DNA of 64,000 nucleotides, from contig NZ_JAERTZ010000025.1 in assembly GCF_016746085.1 (NCBI RefSeq), positions 558,001-622,000 of the forward strand, written 5' to 3'. This document shows, piece after piece, positions 56,136-64,000 of the stretch (its first letter is position 1; every line of letters starts with the position of its first letter). The DNA is from Zobellella iuensis (GTDB taxonomy: Bacteria; Pseudomonadota; Gammaproteobacteria; Enterobacterales; Aeromonadaceae). The notes under the pieces are model-generated. The model had not been told where the DNA came from, searched no databases, and saw nothing but the letters and a program-made list of their open reading frames with translations. A program made the position numbers and the translations under genes.

Positions 56136-56450
56136 TCATACCGGCATGTTCATAATGGTTTTGTAGGCATCGACCACCTTGTTGCGCACCTGCACGGTGG
56201 CATCGAAGGCGAGGCTGGATTTTTGCGCGGCGATCATCACCTGTTCCAGGCTGACCGTGTCGTCCCCCAGCTCGAAGCGGGTACGCAGGCCGTCGGTGCT
56301 TTGCTGCAAACCGTTCACCTTGTTGACGGCCTGATTCAACAAGGTGGAAAAGTCCTGCTGAGGGCCAGGGGTAGTTACCGGCGCCAGCTGTTGCGCTTCG
56401 CCTTTCAACGCCTGCATTTCCGATAGCAATGCCGTGGCTTTAATGTCCAT
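56136..56450 (-). CDS. fliE: Flagellar MS ring-rod junction protein FliE
   Basis: The 104-residue protein has the conserved C-terminal half 'SLEQVMIAAQKSSLAFDATV' and 'QVRNKVVDAYKTIMNMPV'. It joins the MS ring to the rod and is exported first. It heads fliEFGHIJ behind a strong sigma-54 promoter. Confidence 0.96.
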   Translation of the reverse strand: MDIKATALLSEMQALKGEAQQLAPVTTPGPQQDFSTLLNQAVNKVNGLQQSTDGLRTRFELGDDTVSLEQVMIAAQKSSLAFDATVQVRNKVVDAYKTIMNMPV

Positions 56451-56492
56451 CGCTGTGGCTCCCGCGTAAATAATTTAAGCTGGGGATCATAA

Positions 56493-56508
56493 TGCAAACT
56501 ACGAGCCA
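56493..56508 (-). promoter_or_regulatory. Sigma-54 promoter of fliE
   Basis: On the minus strand TGGCTCGTAGTTTGCA gives GG-N10-GC and TTTGCA at -12. It lies 43 bp upstream of fliE, in the 107-bp gap after flrC. It is expected to be activated by FlrC. Confidence 0.85.
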
Positions 56509-56557
56509 GTTCATCTTTATCTCTGTAGTTGCTGTAGCTGCTCCGTTGCGGACGAGG

Positions 56558-57901
56558 TTACCCAGGTACAGGGATCCCCGCTTCGCGCATCCGTGCCAGC
56601 TTGTAGCGCAGGGTACGCGGGCTGATGCCGAGTTTTTCCGCCACCTCGGCCCGGCTGCCGGCACAGGCCCGCAGCGCCTGCAGGATGATCTGGTGCTCCT
56701 GGCTGGCCAGCTCCTTGCCCAAGCCGTCCTCGGCCGGCGGGGCCATCGGTGGTGCCGGCTCCGCCGCCGGCGAAAGCGACTCATCCAGCAGAATATCGGT
56801 GGCGCCGATGGCGCCGTCCAGGGACAGGATCAGGGCCCGCTGCATCACGTTATCCAGCTCGCGCACATTGCCGGGCCAGTGCCAGGCCCGCAAACGGGCC
56901 TTCGCCGCCTCGGCCAGCACCACGCCAGTGCGCCCCATCTGCCGGGCATGCCGCTGCAGCAGGTAACCGGCCAGCGGCAGTATGTCGCCGGGCCGTTCGG
57001 CCAGGGCCGGCCAGGTTAAGGGAAAGACATTGAGCCGGTAATAAAGATCCTCCCGGAAGCACCCCTCGGCGACCGCTCGCCGTAGATCCCGGTTACTGGT
57101 GGCCAGCACCCGCACATCCAGGCTGAGGGTTTTGCGCCCGCCCAGGCGCTCCACCTCCCGTTCCTGCAGCACCCGCAGCAGCTTGGCCTGCAGGTTGAGA
57201 TCCATTTCGGTGATTTCGTCCAGCAGCAGGGTGCCACCATGGGCCTGTTCGAACTTGCCCGGGCAGGCCTGCACCGCGCCGGTAAAGGCACCCTTTTCAT
57301 AGCCGAACAGGGTGGCTTCCAGCATGTTGTCGGGAATGGCGGCGCAGTTGATGGCCACGAAAGGGCCGGCCGAGCGTTCGGAACGGCGATGGATAAAACG
57401 GGCCAGCACCTCCTTGCCGGTGCCGCTGGGGCCGCAGATCATCACGCTGGCGCCGGACTCGGCCACCCGGGCCGCCAGTTGCAGCAAGCGGATGCTTTTG
57501 GCATCGCCCACCACGGGATCGCCGTTGTCTTCCGGCTGCTGCCGCACATGGCGGGACACCACCGCCAGCAAGGCCGCGGGGGTAAAGGGCTTGGCCAGGT
57601 AGTCCACCGCCCCGGCACGCATCGCCGCCACCGCCCCCGCCACCTGGGCGTGAGCGGTGATCACCAGCACCGGCAGACCGGGGAAGCGGCCGTTGATCCA
57701 GCCGAGCAGGCCGAGGCCGTCCATGCCCGCCATCTGCACATCGGTGATCACCATTTGCACCGCCTGCTCTCGCAACCAGGTCATGGCCGACTCGGCGCTG
57801 TCGACGCAGTCACACCGATAACCGGCCAGCAACAGCGTATCCTGCAACGCCTGCTGCAGACCGGTGTCGTCTTCCACAATCAGAATGTCGGTACTCATCA
57901 T
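56558..57901 (-). CDS. flrC: Sigma-54-dependent flagellar response regulator FlrC (FleR)
   Basis: The 447-residue NtrC-type regulator has a receiver (ILIVEDDTG, phospho-Asp in MVITDVQMAGMDG), a central AAA+ domain (Walker A CGPSGTGKEVLAR, GAFTGA loop in EKGAFTGAVQ, Walker B 'GGTLLLDEITEMD') and a C-terminal Fis-type helix-turn-helix ('RAEVAEKLGISPRTLRYKLA'). Phosphorylated by FlrB, it activates the middle flagellar operons. Two adjacent ATGs (57901, 57898) are possible starts. Confidence 0.95.
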   Translation of the reverse strand: MMSTDILIVEDDTGLQQALQDTLLLAGYRCDCVDSAESAMTWLREQAVQMVITDVQMAGMDGLGLLGWINGRFPGLPVLVITAHAQVAGAVAAMRAGAVDYLAKPFTPAALLAVVSRHVRQQPEDNGDPVVGDAKSIRLLQLAARVAESGASVMICGPSGTGKEVLARFIHRRSERSAGPFVAINCAAIPDNMLEATLFGYEKGAFTGAVQACPGKFEQAHGGTLLLDEITEMDLNLQAKLLRVLQEREVERLGGRKTLSLDVRVLATSNRDLRRAVAEGCFREDLYYRLNVFPLTWPALAERPGDILPLAGYLLQRHARQMGRTGVVLAEAAKARLRAWHWPGNVRELDNVMQRALILSLDGAIGATDILLDESLSPAAEPAPPMAPPAEDGLGKELASQEHQIILQALRACAGSRAEVAEKLGISPRTLRYKLARMREAGIPVPG

Positions 57902-57911
57902 CTTTCCCTAT

Positions 57912-58946
57912 TCAGCCGTCTACATTATTTGCCAGCAGCGGCAGCCACAGGCTGAAACAGCTGCCCCGCCCCGGTGCCGACGCCACCGTGACCCGCCCCT
58001 GATGAGCCCGCGCCACGGCCGCCACGGCCGCCAGTCCCAGGCCGGTGCCCTGGCTGCGGGTGGTAAAAAACGGCGCAAAGATTTTGGCACTCAGGGTCTC
58101 ATCCATGCCCTTGCCGTTATCCCGCACCCGGATCACCACCTGTTGCTGCTCGACCTCGCTTTCCAGGCTGATGCGGGAAGCCCCGGCTTCCGCTGCATTT
58201 TCCATTAAATTCAACAAAATGCTCTTAAGACTGTTGCCATTACCGAGGATACGGCCGGAGCCCGGCCCGGTGATCTCCAGCGCCACTCCCCGCGCAGCCA
58301 GCAAGGGCGTCGCCGCCTCGCGGCTTTGTTCCAGCAGGGTCGCCACCTCCAGCTCGTCCGCCAGCGGCGACTGCTCCTGGCGGGCGAACATCAGAATGTC
58401 GCTTATTTGACGCTCGATATCCTGCAGCCGCGCCACCAGCCGCTGCTGGAATTGCTGCCGTTGCCCCTCGCTCAGGGCCGGGCTGGACAGGTTGGCCCCA
58501 TACAGCATGGCGGCGGACAGGGGGGTACGGATCTGGTGCGCCAGGGTGGCCGCCATATGCCCGAGCGCCGCCAGCCGCTGGGCATGGCCCTGCTGCTCGG
58601 CCCAGGTGCGGGTGGGCGTCATGTCGGTGAGCTGGATAAGTTGCCCGGGCCGGCCTTCCAGATGGGAAATGGCCAGCTGCACCCGGCGGCCATCCTTGAG
58701 CGACACCTGAAAACCATCGTCGGGGCGGGGCGAGAAAGCCCGGGCGATCACCTCGACCCAGGGCGTGGCCAGCAAGGGCTCGCCCAGCAAGGCCAGCGCC
58801 GCGGGATTGGCGCGGCTGACAACGCCATGGCCGTCCACCCACAGCAAACCGCCGGGCATGGCCTGGATGATCTGTTCGAGGTGACCCGCATCCAGCAGGG
58901 TTTGCCAGCGGGTATCGGCTATGGTTGCGCGAGAGGAAGTCGTCAT
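57912..58946 (-). CDS. flrB: Flagellar sensor histidine kinase FlrB (FleS)
   Basis: The 344-residue cytoplasmic kinase has no membrane helix. A PAS domain (about 25-110; 'MPGGLLWVDGHGVVSRANPA') is followed by HisKA (phospho-His in ATLAHQIRTPLSA) and HATPase_c ('LLNLMENAAEAG', VRDNGKGMD, GTGLGLAAV). It phosphorylates FlrC. The ATG at 58946 is the first in frame after a stop and lacks a good ribosome-binding sequence. A repeat insertion lies just upstream. Confidence 0.94.
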   Translation of the reverse strand: MTTSSRATIADTRWQTLLDAGHLEQIIQAMPGGLLWVDGHGVVSRANPAALALLGEPLLATPWVEVIARAFSPRPDDGFQVSLKDGRRVQLAISHLEGRPGQLIQLTDMTPTRTWAEQQGHAQRLAALGHMAATLAHQIRTPLSAAMLYGANLSSPALSEGQRQQFQQRLVARLQDIERQISDILMFARQEQSPLADELEVATLLEQSREAATPLLAARGVALEITGPGSGRILGNGNSLKSILLNLMENAAEAGASRISLESEVEQQQVVIRVRDNGKGMDETLSAKIFAPFFTTRSQGTGLGLAAVAAVARAHQGRVTVASAPGRGSCFSLWLPLLANNVDG

Positions 58947-59013
58947 GGCCCGATTTATTCAAAAACCATGCCGTTTTTGTACGGCAGAACCGGCACAACC
59001 CGATGCTCTCGTC

Positions 59014-59132
59014 GGGTCGAATTTATTCGACCGAACCCCGGCGCCGGTGTAACCCCGTTCGTAGGGTCGAATTTATTCGACCGGACCCCGGCGCCGGTGT
59101 AACCCCGTTCGTAGGGTCGAATTTATTCGACC
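59014..59132. repeat. 50-bp tandem repeats with palindromes upstream of flrB
   Basis: Two full copies (59014-59063, 59064-59113; one mismatch) and the first 19 bp of a third (59114-59132) are present. Each begins with the palindrome GGTCGAA-TTTA-TTCGACC and includes a second one (CCGGCGCCGG). The third palindrome supplies the stop codon (59123-59125) of the adjoining minus-strand ATPase gene. Confidence 0.92.
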
Positions 59133-60706
59133 AGTTCCCGCTCGAAGGCGACGATTTGCCGCTGCCGGCGGGAGAATTCCACGCCAATCAAATGGATGGG
59201 CTTGCCGCTGGCGCGGTATTTGTCGGCGTAGTCCTTCTGCTTCAACTGGGCCAGGGCGCTGCCTTCCGGCACCTGCTCCACCACCTTGAATTCGAACAGG
59301 TAAATTTGGCCGTTAAAGTCCACCGCCATGTCCACCTTGCCGGTGTTGGAGGCGTCTTCCACCGTGACCCTAAGACCCAGGGCGGCGATGTGGCTGTAGA
59401 ACACGCTGGCGTAGTGGCCTTCGTATTTGGCGATGGGGTTGTTGCGGTACCAGTCGTGGGGCAAGGCGGCGAACAGGGATTTGAAATGTTGCTCCAGGCC
59501 GGCGAAGTCGTTGTCCCGCAGCAGGCCGGGCAAGGCAATCAACTGCTCGTCGCTGATGGCTTCCTCCACCCCCAGCACCGGCAGCAAGGCTTCGTTCAGG
59601 CTGGTTTCCACCTCGAAGTTGGGAAAGCCGAGCTGGTAGACGTGCTTGCCGGGGAGCAGGGCCTGCACCTTTTTAATGGTGAGGTAACCGGCCTGGAACA
59701 TCAGCGCCTCGGTACTGATATCGTCCACGTCGAAGCGGGACAGCAGCGCCTCCCGGGTATTCATTTTGGTCAGGCTGGGGCTGTACAGGCCCCGCTCCGC
59801 CAGCAGTTTGACCAGAAAGGTAGGGGTGGCGGTTTCAAACCAGTAGGGGCGAAATTCCCGCTTCTGGAACAGCAACAGCACATCGAAAGGGTTGTACACC
59901 GGCTCACCGTCCCAGTTGTAACCGTTGTACCAGGCCTTGATCTGCTCCCGGTCCAGCCCCGGCAGCTCGGGGGCGAACACGGTATCCAGATCCTGCTCGG
60001 TGTAGCCACAGATGGCGCTGTAAGGAGCATCCAGGCTGATGTCGTTGAGGTTGTTCAGGCCCGAGAACCGGCTGACCTTGCTGAATTTGGACACCCCGGT
60101 CAGCAGGCAAAAGCACAGGTGGGGGTCGGCGTCTTTCAGCACCGAGTACAGGTTTTTCAGCCCTTCGCGCAGCTCGGCGGCGGTGGCCGGGTCGGTGATA
60201 TTGTCCAGGATCGGCTTGTCGTACTCGTCGATCAGCACCGCCACCCGCTCGCCGTGCTGCTGGTGGGCAAGGCGGATCAATTCGCCGAAACGGCCGGCTA
60301 TGGTCTGGTTGCCAAGCGAAATGCCCAATCGCCCGGCCTGCTCGTCCAGTTGCTCATGGATATGCTTATCCAGCTCCTGCCGGCTGCGCATCACCCCGCT
60401 GCCAAAGCCCAGGCGGACCACCGGGCGGGGGCGGGCCCAGTCCCACTGGTTATGGATAAACAGGCCATGGAACAGCGACTCTTTCGCCTCGAACAGCTGG
60501 TGCAGGGTGTCGAGCAGCAGGCTTTTGCCGAAGCGACGGGGGCGGGACAGGAAGTAGTAGCTGCCCTGCTCGATCAGTTGGTGGATAAAAGGGGTTTTAT
60601 CCACATAGTAGTAGCCGCCGGTGCGGATTTTTTCGAAAGATTGCACCCCGGTGGGAAGCTTGCGTCGTCCTGCCCTGTCAGCCGGAAGAAAGGGGCATTG
60701 TAGCAC
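59123..60706 (-). CDS. AAA-ATPase-like / PD-(D/E)XK nuclease superfamily protein
   Basis: The 527-residue protein belongs to the AAA-ATPase_like (DUF1703-type) family. Its N-terminal part has RKLPTGVQSFEKIR, the FYVDKT-like 'YYYVDKTPFIHQLIE', Walker A LSRPRRFGKSLLL and Walker B VAVLIDEYDKPIL. The C-terminal part has a nuclease core: GKVDMAVDF (Asp) and IYLFEFKV (Glu, Lys). The start is GTG at 60706 with no good ribosome-binding sequence. The role of this family is not established; defence or mobile-element functions are guesses. It interrupts the usual flrA-flrBC contiguity. Confidence 0.85.
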   Translation of the reverse strand: MLQCPFLPADRAGRRKLPTGVQSFEKIRTGGYYYVDKTPFIHQLIEQGSYYFLSRPRRFGKSLLLDTLHQLFEAKESLFHGLFIHNQWDWARPRPVVRLGFGSGVMRSRQELDKHIHEQLDEQAGRLGISLGNQTIAGRFGELIRLAHQQHGERVAVLIDEYDKPILDNITDPATAAELREGLKNLYSVLKDADPHLCFCLLTGVSKFSKVSRFSGLNNLNDISLDAPYSAICGYTEQDLDTVFAPELPGLDREQIKAWYNGYNWDGEPVYNPFDVLLLFQKREFRPYWFETATPTFLVKLLAERGLYSPSLTKMNTREALLSRFDVDDISTEALMFQAGYLTIKKVQALLPGKHVYQLGFPNFEVETSLNEALLPVLGVEEAISDEQLIALPGLLRDNDFAGLEQHFKSLFAALPHDWYRNNPIAKYEGHYASVFYSHIAALGLRVTVEDASNTGKVDMAVDFNGQIYLFEFKVVEQVPEGSALAQLKQKDYADKYRASGKPIHLIGVEFSRRQRQIVAFERELVE

Positions 60707-60719
60707 AGCGCGGAAAGCC

Positions 60720-62162
60720 CTAATCCCGGCTGATGCCGTACTTCTTCATTTTTTCCACCAGGGTGGTGCGGCGCATGCCCAGCTGCTCCGCCGCCCTGGC
60801 GACGATACCCTCGCTCGCTTCCAGCGCCCGGCTGATCATATCGACCTCGATATTGGCCAATACTTCCTTGAGGTTGATGCCTTCGGTGGTGAACGGCGGC
60901 ACATAGAGATCGCCCTCCCCCTCGGAGCCGGCGTTGAAGTCGAAGAAAACCTCATTGTCCTCTTCATATGCATCGGGCTGGCGAAAAATGGAGGCCAGGG
61001 CCGCCTGTTCATCCATCGCCTCGAACGGCGGCTCGTCCTCGGCCTCATGGCCGCTACGGTACTTGGCGGGCAAGTCGGCTACCGCCACTTCCCGCCCCGG
61101 GCACAGGATAAACATCCGCTCCACCAGGTTGGACAGTTCACGCACATTGCCCGGCCAGTGATACCCCTGCAGCGCCGCCACGGCGGCGGCGGAAAAAACC
61201 AGATCGGCATCGTGCCCCATGCGGTGGCGGTCGATCAGTTCCTCCAGCAACAGGGGAATATCCCGCCGCCGCTCCCGCAACGGCGGCGCCACTATGGGAA
61301 ACACGTTCAGCCGGTAATACAAATCTTCCCGAAAGCGCTGCTCCAGGATCATGGCTTCCAGATCCCGGTGGGTCGCGGCAATAACCCGCACATTGGCGCT
61401 GATGGGCCGGGTGCCGCCCACCCGCTCGAAGGTGCGCTCCTGCAATACCCGCAGCAGTTTCACCTGCATCGGCAAGGGCATGTCGCCGATTTCGTCCAGA
61501 AACAGGGTGCCGCCCTCGGCCAGCTCGAACCGCCCCTTGCGGGCCGACACCGCCCCGGTGAAGGCGCCTTTCTCGTGGCCGAACAGTTCGCTCTCCAGCA
61601 GCTCGGCCGGGATGGCGCCGCAGTTGATGGGCACGAAGGGCCCCTCGGCCTGCAACGACAGCATGTGGATGGCGCGCGCTATCACCTCCTTGCCGGTGCC
61701 GGACTCTCCCAGCAACAGCACATTGGCCTGCTTGTCCGCCACCTGGCGGATCTGCACCTTGATCTCCTGCATGGCCGGGCCCTGCCCTACCAGGATGCGG
61801 TGCAAATCCTGCTCGCGCTGCTCCAGCACCGGCCTGGGCCGCCAGCGCAGGGCCTGCGACAACAGCCGGGTCAGCTCGTGATAGGTGAGTTGCCCGAGGC
61901 AGCCGATAAAATTGGGGCCGGGCGCGTTCAGCGGCAACAGGCTGATAAACACATGCCGGGAATAACGGCTCACCAGCTCCTGGGGCGCGCTTTGGCATTG
62001 CCCCAACAACACGGTCAGTCCCTCTTCCCTGTCCAACCGGGCCACCGCCGCCGGTTCGTCATGACTGATCCAGTCAACCTGCATAAACGAAAGAATGGCT
62101 TCTAGCTTGCCGCGGCGATCCTGGTCGCCGTCAATAATCAATATTTTGCCGAAGGAACCCAT
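60720..62162 (-). CDS. flrA: Master flagellar regulator FlrA (FleQ), sigma-54-dependent activator
   Basis: The 480-residue protein has an N-terminal FleQ-type receiver-like domain without a normal phospho-Asp (residues 1-120), an AAA+ domain (Walker A LLGESGTGKEVIAR, GAFTGA loop in EKGAFTGAVS, Walker B GGTLFLDEIGDMP) and a C-terminal Fis helix-turn-helix ('VARAAEQLGMRRTTLVEKMK'). FlrA/FleQ starts the flagellar cascade by activating flrBC and other genes, and in Pseudomonas is modulated by c-di-GMP and FlhG/FleN. The ATG at 62162 follows AAAGGATG. Confidence 0.95.
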   Translation of the reverse strand: MGSFGKILIIDGDQDRRGKLEAILSFMQVDWISHDEPAAVARLDREEGLTVLLGQCQSAPQELVSRYSRHVFISLLPLNAPGPNFIGCLGQLTYHELTRLLSQALRWRPRPVLEQREQDLHRILVGQGPAMQEIKVQIRQVADKQANVLLLGESGTGKEVIARAIHMLSLQAEGPFVPINCGAIPAELLESELFGHEKGAFTGAVSARKGRFELAEGGTLFLDEIGDMPLPMQVKLLRVLQERTFERVGGTRPISANVRVIAATHRDLEAMILEQRFREDLYYRLNVFPIVAPPLRERRRDIPLLLEELIDRHRMGHDADLVFSAAAVAALQGYHWPGNVRELSNLVERMFILCPGREVAVADLPAKYRSGHEAEDEPPFEAMDEQAALASIFRQPDAYEEDNEVFFDFNAGSEGEGDLYVPPFTTEGINLKEVLANIEVDMISRALEASEGIVARAAEQLGMRRTTLVEKMKKYGISRD

Positions 62163-62660
62163 AGGGTGAAGACATCCTTTAACTTCGAGAGAGTAATACG
62201 TCGAGAATGGGCGGCCCGGTATCCGTTACCCTGATGGCCTGCCACCGTGCTTATTGGTTATTGTTCGGTGCCTGTTCGCTCACACCGATGCGCAAAAAAT
62301 TGTCGCTTGGAGCCGTTACTGCCGGAATTCTGACATAGTCCGCGTCAGAACTCGACCCTCAGGGGGTAGTTTTAGAGGAAACCTTGACCAGGATCAAATG
62401 ACAACAGCTTGAAATAAGATTGATTGGTTACTTATTCATCTAAAAAGGTCTTGGAGTTGTCGGAAATTTGGCTCATGCCACCAGAGTGCCCGCAAGAGAT
62501 AGACCCTAATGGAACAATAACCCAGATGATACACTCGCGGATTAGCGCCCTGTATACCTGCACGCCGGAGAGTCTGCTTCAGTAAGCCCCACGCATACAA
62601 ATACCGCCACACCGCCTAACACCTGACCCACATACGGCTCCTAAGTGTAAAAAGAAAAAT
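62163..62660. other. Long intergenic region between flrA and pseB
   Basis: This stretch of about 500 bp is lower in G+C than its surroundings. I find no credible ORF. It must hold the flrA promoter on the minus strand. A 7-bp inverted repeat TTCTGAC / GTCAGAA with a 9-nt spacer lies at 62328-62350 and could be a regulator site. Confidence 0.5.
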
Positions 62661-62676
62661 TGGCCTTTTTTTTGCA
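62661..62676 (+). promoter_or_regulatory. Sigma-54 promoter of pseB
   Basis: TGGCCTTTTTTTTGCA gives GG-N10-GC and TTTGCA at -12. It lies 39 bp upstream of the pseB start, with predicted initiation near 62687. Confidence 0.8.
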
Positions 62677-62714
62677 GTAGTCAGCATTAATTTTTACTCG
62701 CCAGGCTATAACTC

Positions 62715-63713
62715 ATGTTTGACAACCAGACCTTGCTTATCACCGGTGGTACAGGCTCGTTTGGGCATACCTTTGTCCCCATGACCTTAGCAAGGTACAG
62801 GGTGAAAAAACTGATCGTTTTCTCCCGTGACGAAATGAAGCAGTGGGAGATGGCCCAAAAATTCGCCAATGATGAAAGACTACGCTTCTTCATTGGCGAT
62901 GTGCGAGACAAGGATCGCCTCTACCGCGCCTTGGACGGCGTGGATTATGTGGTGCATGCCGCCGCCACCAAGATAGTGCCCACCGCCGAGTACAACCCCT
63001 TCGAATGCGTAAAAACCAACATCAACGGCGCCATGAACCTGATCGATGCCTGTATCGACAAGGGCGTAAAAGGGGTGGTCGCACTGTCTACCGACAAGGC
63101 CAGCAGCCCCATCAACCTGTACGGCGCCACCAAGCTGGCTTCCGACAAGCTGTTTGTGGCAGGCAACTCCTACTCCGGCGAGCACGGCACCCGCTTTTCG
63201 GTGGTGCGTTATGGCAATGTCATGGGCTCCCGCGGCTCTGTCATTCCCTTCTTTATGTCCATCAAGGACCGAGGCGTACTGCCCATCACCGATCCGCGCA
63301 TGACCCGTTTTATGATCTCCCTGGAGCAGGGGGTGGAACTGGTGTGGCATGCCTTTGAGGACATGGTGGGCGGAGAGATCTATGTGAAAAAGATCCCCTC
63401 CATGAAGGTAACGGATCTGGCGCGGGTGGTCGCGCCAGAAGCAGAGCAGGAAGTGATCGGCATCCGCCCCGGCGAGAAACTGCATGAGCAGATGATAAGC
63501 GCCGAAGATGCCTACTACACCTACGAATATCCCGAGCATTTCAAGATACTGCCCACCATCAATGGTTGGGCCAATTGTAAAAAGCGAATAAAGGATGGCA
63601 AGAAGGTGCCGGAAGGCTTTGTTTACGCCAGCGACAACAACAGCGAATGGATGAGCGATGCCGAGCTGCGGGCCTGGGTTGATGCCAACCGCGAGAAAAT
63701 TGGGAGCATCTGA
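62715..63713 (+). CDS. pseB: UDP-N-acetylglucosamine 4,6-dehydratase (inverting) PseB
   Basis: The 332-residue extended SDR enzyme has an NAD(P)-binding loop TGGTGSFG, 'FSRDEMKQWEMAQKF' (typical of PseB/FlaA1), 'VDYVVHAAATKIVPTAEYNP' and the YGATK catalytic motif in NLYGATKLASDK. It catalyses the first step of CMP-pseudaminic acid synthesis for flagellin glycosylation. It is followed after 3 bp by pseC. The sigma-54 promoter links it to the flagellar regulon. Confidence 0.95.
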   Translation: MFDNQTLLITGGTGSFGHTFVPMTLARYRVKKLIVFSRDEMKQWEMAQKFANDERLRFFIGDVRDKDRLYRALDGVDYVVHAAATKIVPTAEYNPFECVKTNINGAMNLIDACIDKGVKGVVALSTDKASSPINLYGATKLASDKLFVAGNSYSGEHGTRFSVVRYGNVMGSRGSVIPFFMSIKDRGVLPITDPRMTRFMISLEQGVELVWHAFEDMVGGEIYVKKIPSMKVTDLARVVAPEAEQEVIGIRPGEKLHEQMISAEDAYYTYEYPEHFKILPTINGWANCKKRIKDGKKVPEGFVYASDNNSEWMSDAELRAWVDANREKIGSI

Positions 63714-63716
63714 ACC

Positions 63717-64000
63717 ATGATCCCCTATGGCAGACAGGACATAACCCAGGCCGATGTAGACGCGGTGTTGGCGGTGCTCAACTCCGACTTTCTGACCCAG
63801 GGGCCCATGGTGCCCCGTTTTGAGCAGAAAGTGGCGGCCCATGTGGGCGCCCGGCATGCCCTGGCGGTAAACAGCGCCACCTCTGCGCTGCATATCGCCT
63901 GCCTGGCCTTGGGGCTGGGACAAGGTGACTGGCTGTGGACCACCCCCATCACCTTTGTGGCCTCGGCCAACTGCGGCCTGTATTGCGGCGCACAGGTGGA
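63717..64000 (+). CDS. pseC: PLP-dependent aminotransferase PseC (3' truncated)
   Basis: About 94 residues are visible before the right edge. The start MIPYGRQDITQADVDAVLAV and 'FLTQGPMVPRFEQKVAAHVG' are typical of the DegT/DnrJ/EryC1 family member PseC, and ARHALAVNSATSALHIAC is the PLP-phosphate loop. It makes UDP-4-amino-4,6-dideoxy-beta-L-AltNAc from the PseB product. The catalytic Lys lies outside the window. Confidence 0.92.
   Translation, partial: MIPYGRQDITQADVDAVLAVLNSDFLTQGPMVPRFEQKVAAHVGARHALAVNSATSALHIACLALGLGQGDWLWTTPITFVASANCGLYCGAQV

Noticed and set aside
58958-58973. Possible sigma-54 promoter of flrB (CGGCAT, TTTTGA)
   Set aside because: The -12 reads GA rather than GC, and the start would fall on the initiation codon, leaving no leader.
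59014-59132. Possible CRISPR array
   Set aside because: The 50-bp units are directly adjacent without unique spacers, and no cas genes are nearby.
58925-60703. Plus-strand open frame of 592 codons opposite the AAA-ATPase gene
   Set aside because: The minus strand carries Walker A, Walker B and nuclease motifs. The plus frame is Gln/His/Val-rich shadow and runs through the 50-bp repeats.
62163-62714. Small gene or RNA between flrA and pseB
   Set aside because: Reading frames are short and broken, and I see no consistent hairpin plus T-tract for a small RNA.

Overview
The window is high-GC chromosomal DNA from a polar-flagellated marine-type gammaproteobacterium. Gene content and gene order (rnhA/dnaQ/gloB/mltD block, raiA-pheL-pheA/tyrA-aroF block, split ccmH/ccmI, che genes with parC/parP and motC/motD, fli genes with flrABC) fit an Aeromonadaceae-like lineage such as Oceanimonas, Oceanisphaera or Zobellella. 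That placement is inferred from family knowledge, not from a database search. Almost all of the window is coding, with tight and often overlapping operons.

Layout. 1-1225: 3'-truncated cNMP-binding/CBS/DUF294 protein. 1307-2953: BCCT transporter. 3242-3318: tRNA-Asp with a textbook stable-RNA promoter. 3455-9822: housekeeping block (TIGR03503-like protein, dnaQ, rnhA, yafS-like methyltransferase, gloB, mltD, yafD-like phosphatase). 9764-13466: yciA, yjjX, yeeZ-like reductase, slt. 13777-18784: raiA, then aromatic amino acid synthesis (pheL attenuator, pheA, convergent tyrA-aroF under a TyrR box). 19023-20951: small orphan, DUF502 protein, MlaA lipoprotein. 21025-28019: complete cytochrome c maturation operon ccmABCDEFG-H-I. 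28207-29419: LysE exporter with a divergent Lrp regulator.

29519-62162 is one long minus-strand motility region. From its upstream end it reads flrA, [AAA-ATPase/PD-(D/E)XK insertion], flrB, flrC, fliEFGHIJ, fliKLMNOPQR-flhB, flhA-flhF-flhG-fliA, cheY-cheZ-cheA-cheB-motC-motD-parC-parP-cheW-DUF2802. Good -24/-12 (sigma-54) promoters precede fliE, fliK and flhA, and a sigma-28 promoter precedes cheY. This matches the FlrA to sigma-54/FlrC to FliA hierarchy known in Vibrio and Pseudomonas. On the plus strand beyond flrA, pseB and the start of pseC (pseudaminic acid synthesis, flagellin glycosylation) also sit behind a -24/-12 promoter.

The unusual items are: a PheA with an extra C-terminal domain of about 215 residues that reads as a catalytically dead class I-beta DAHP synthase; a family of 7-bp-repeat inverted elements abutting stop codons at three loci, two of them splitting flagellar operons; 50-bp hairpin-bearing repeats that supply the stop codon of an AAA-ATPase/nuclease gene inserted between flrA and flrBC; three copies of a short motif in the CheA linker next to parC/parP; and a 36-bp minisatellite in fliK.
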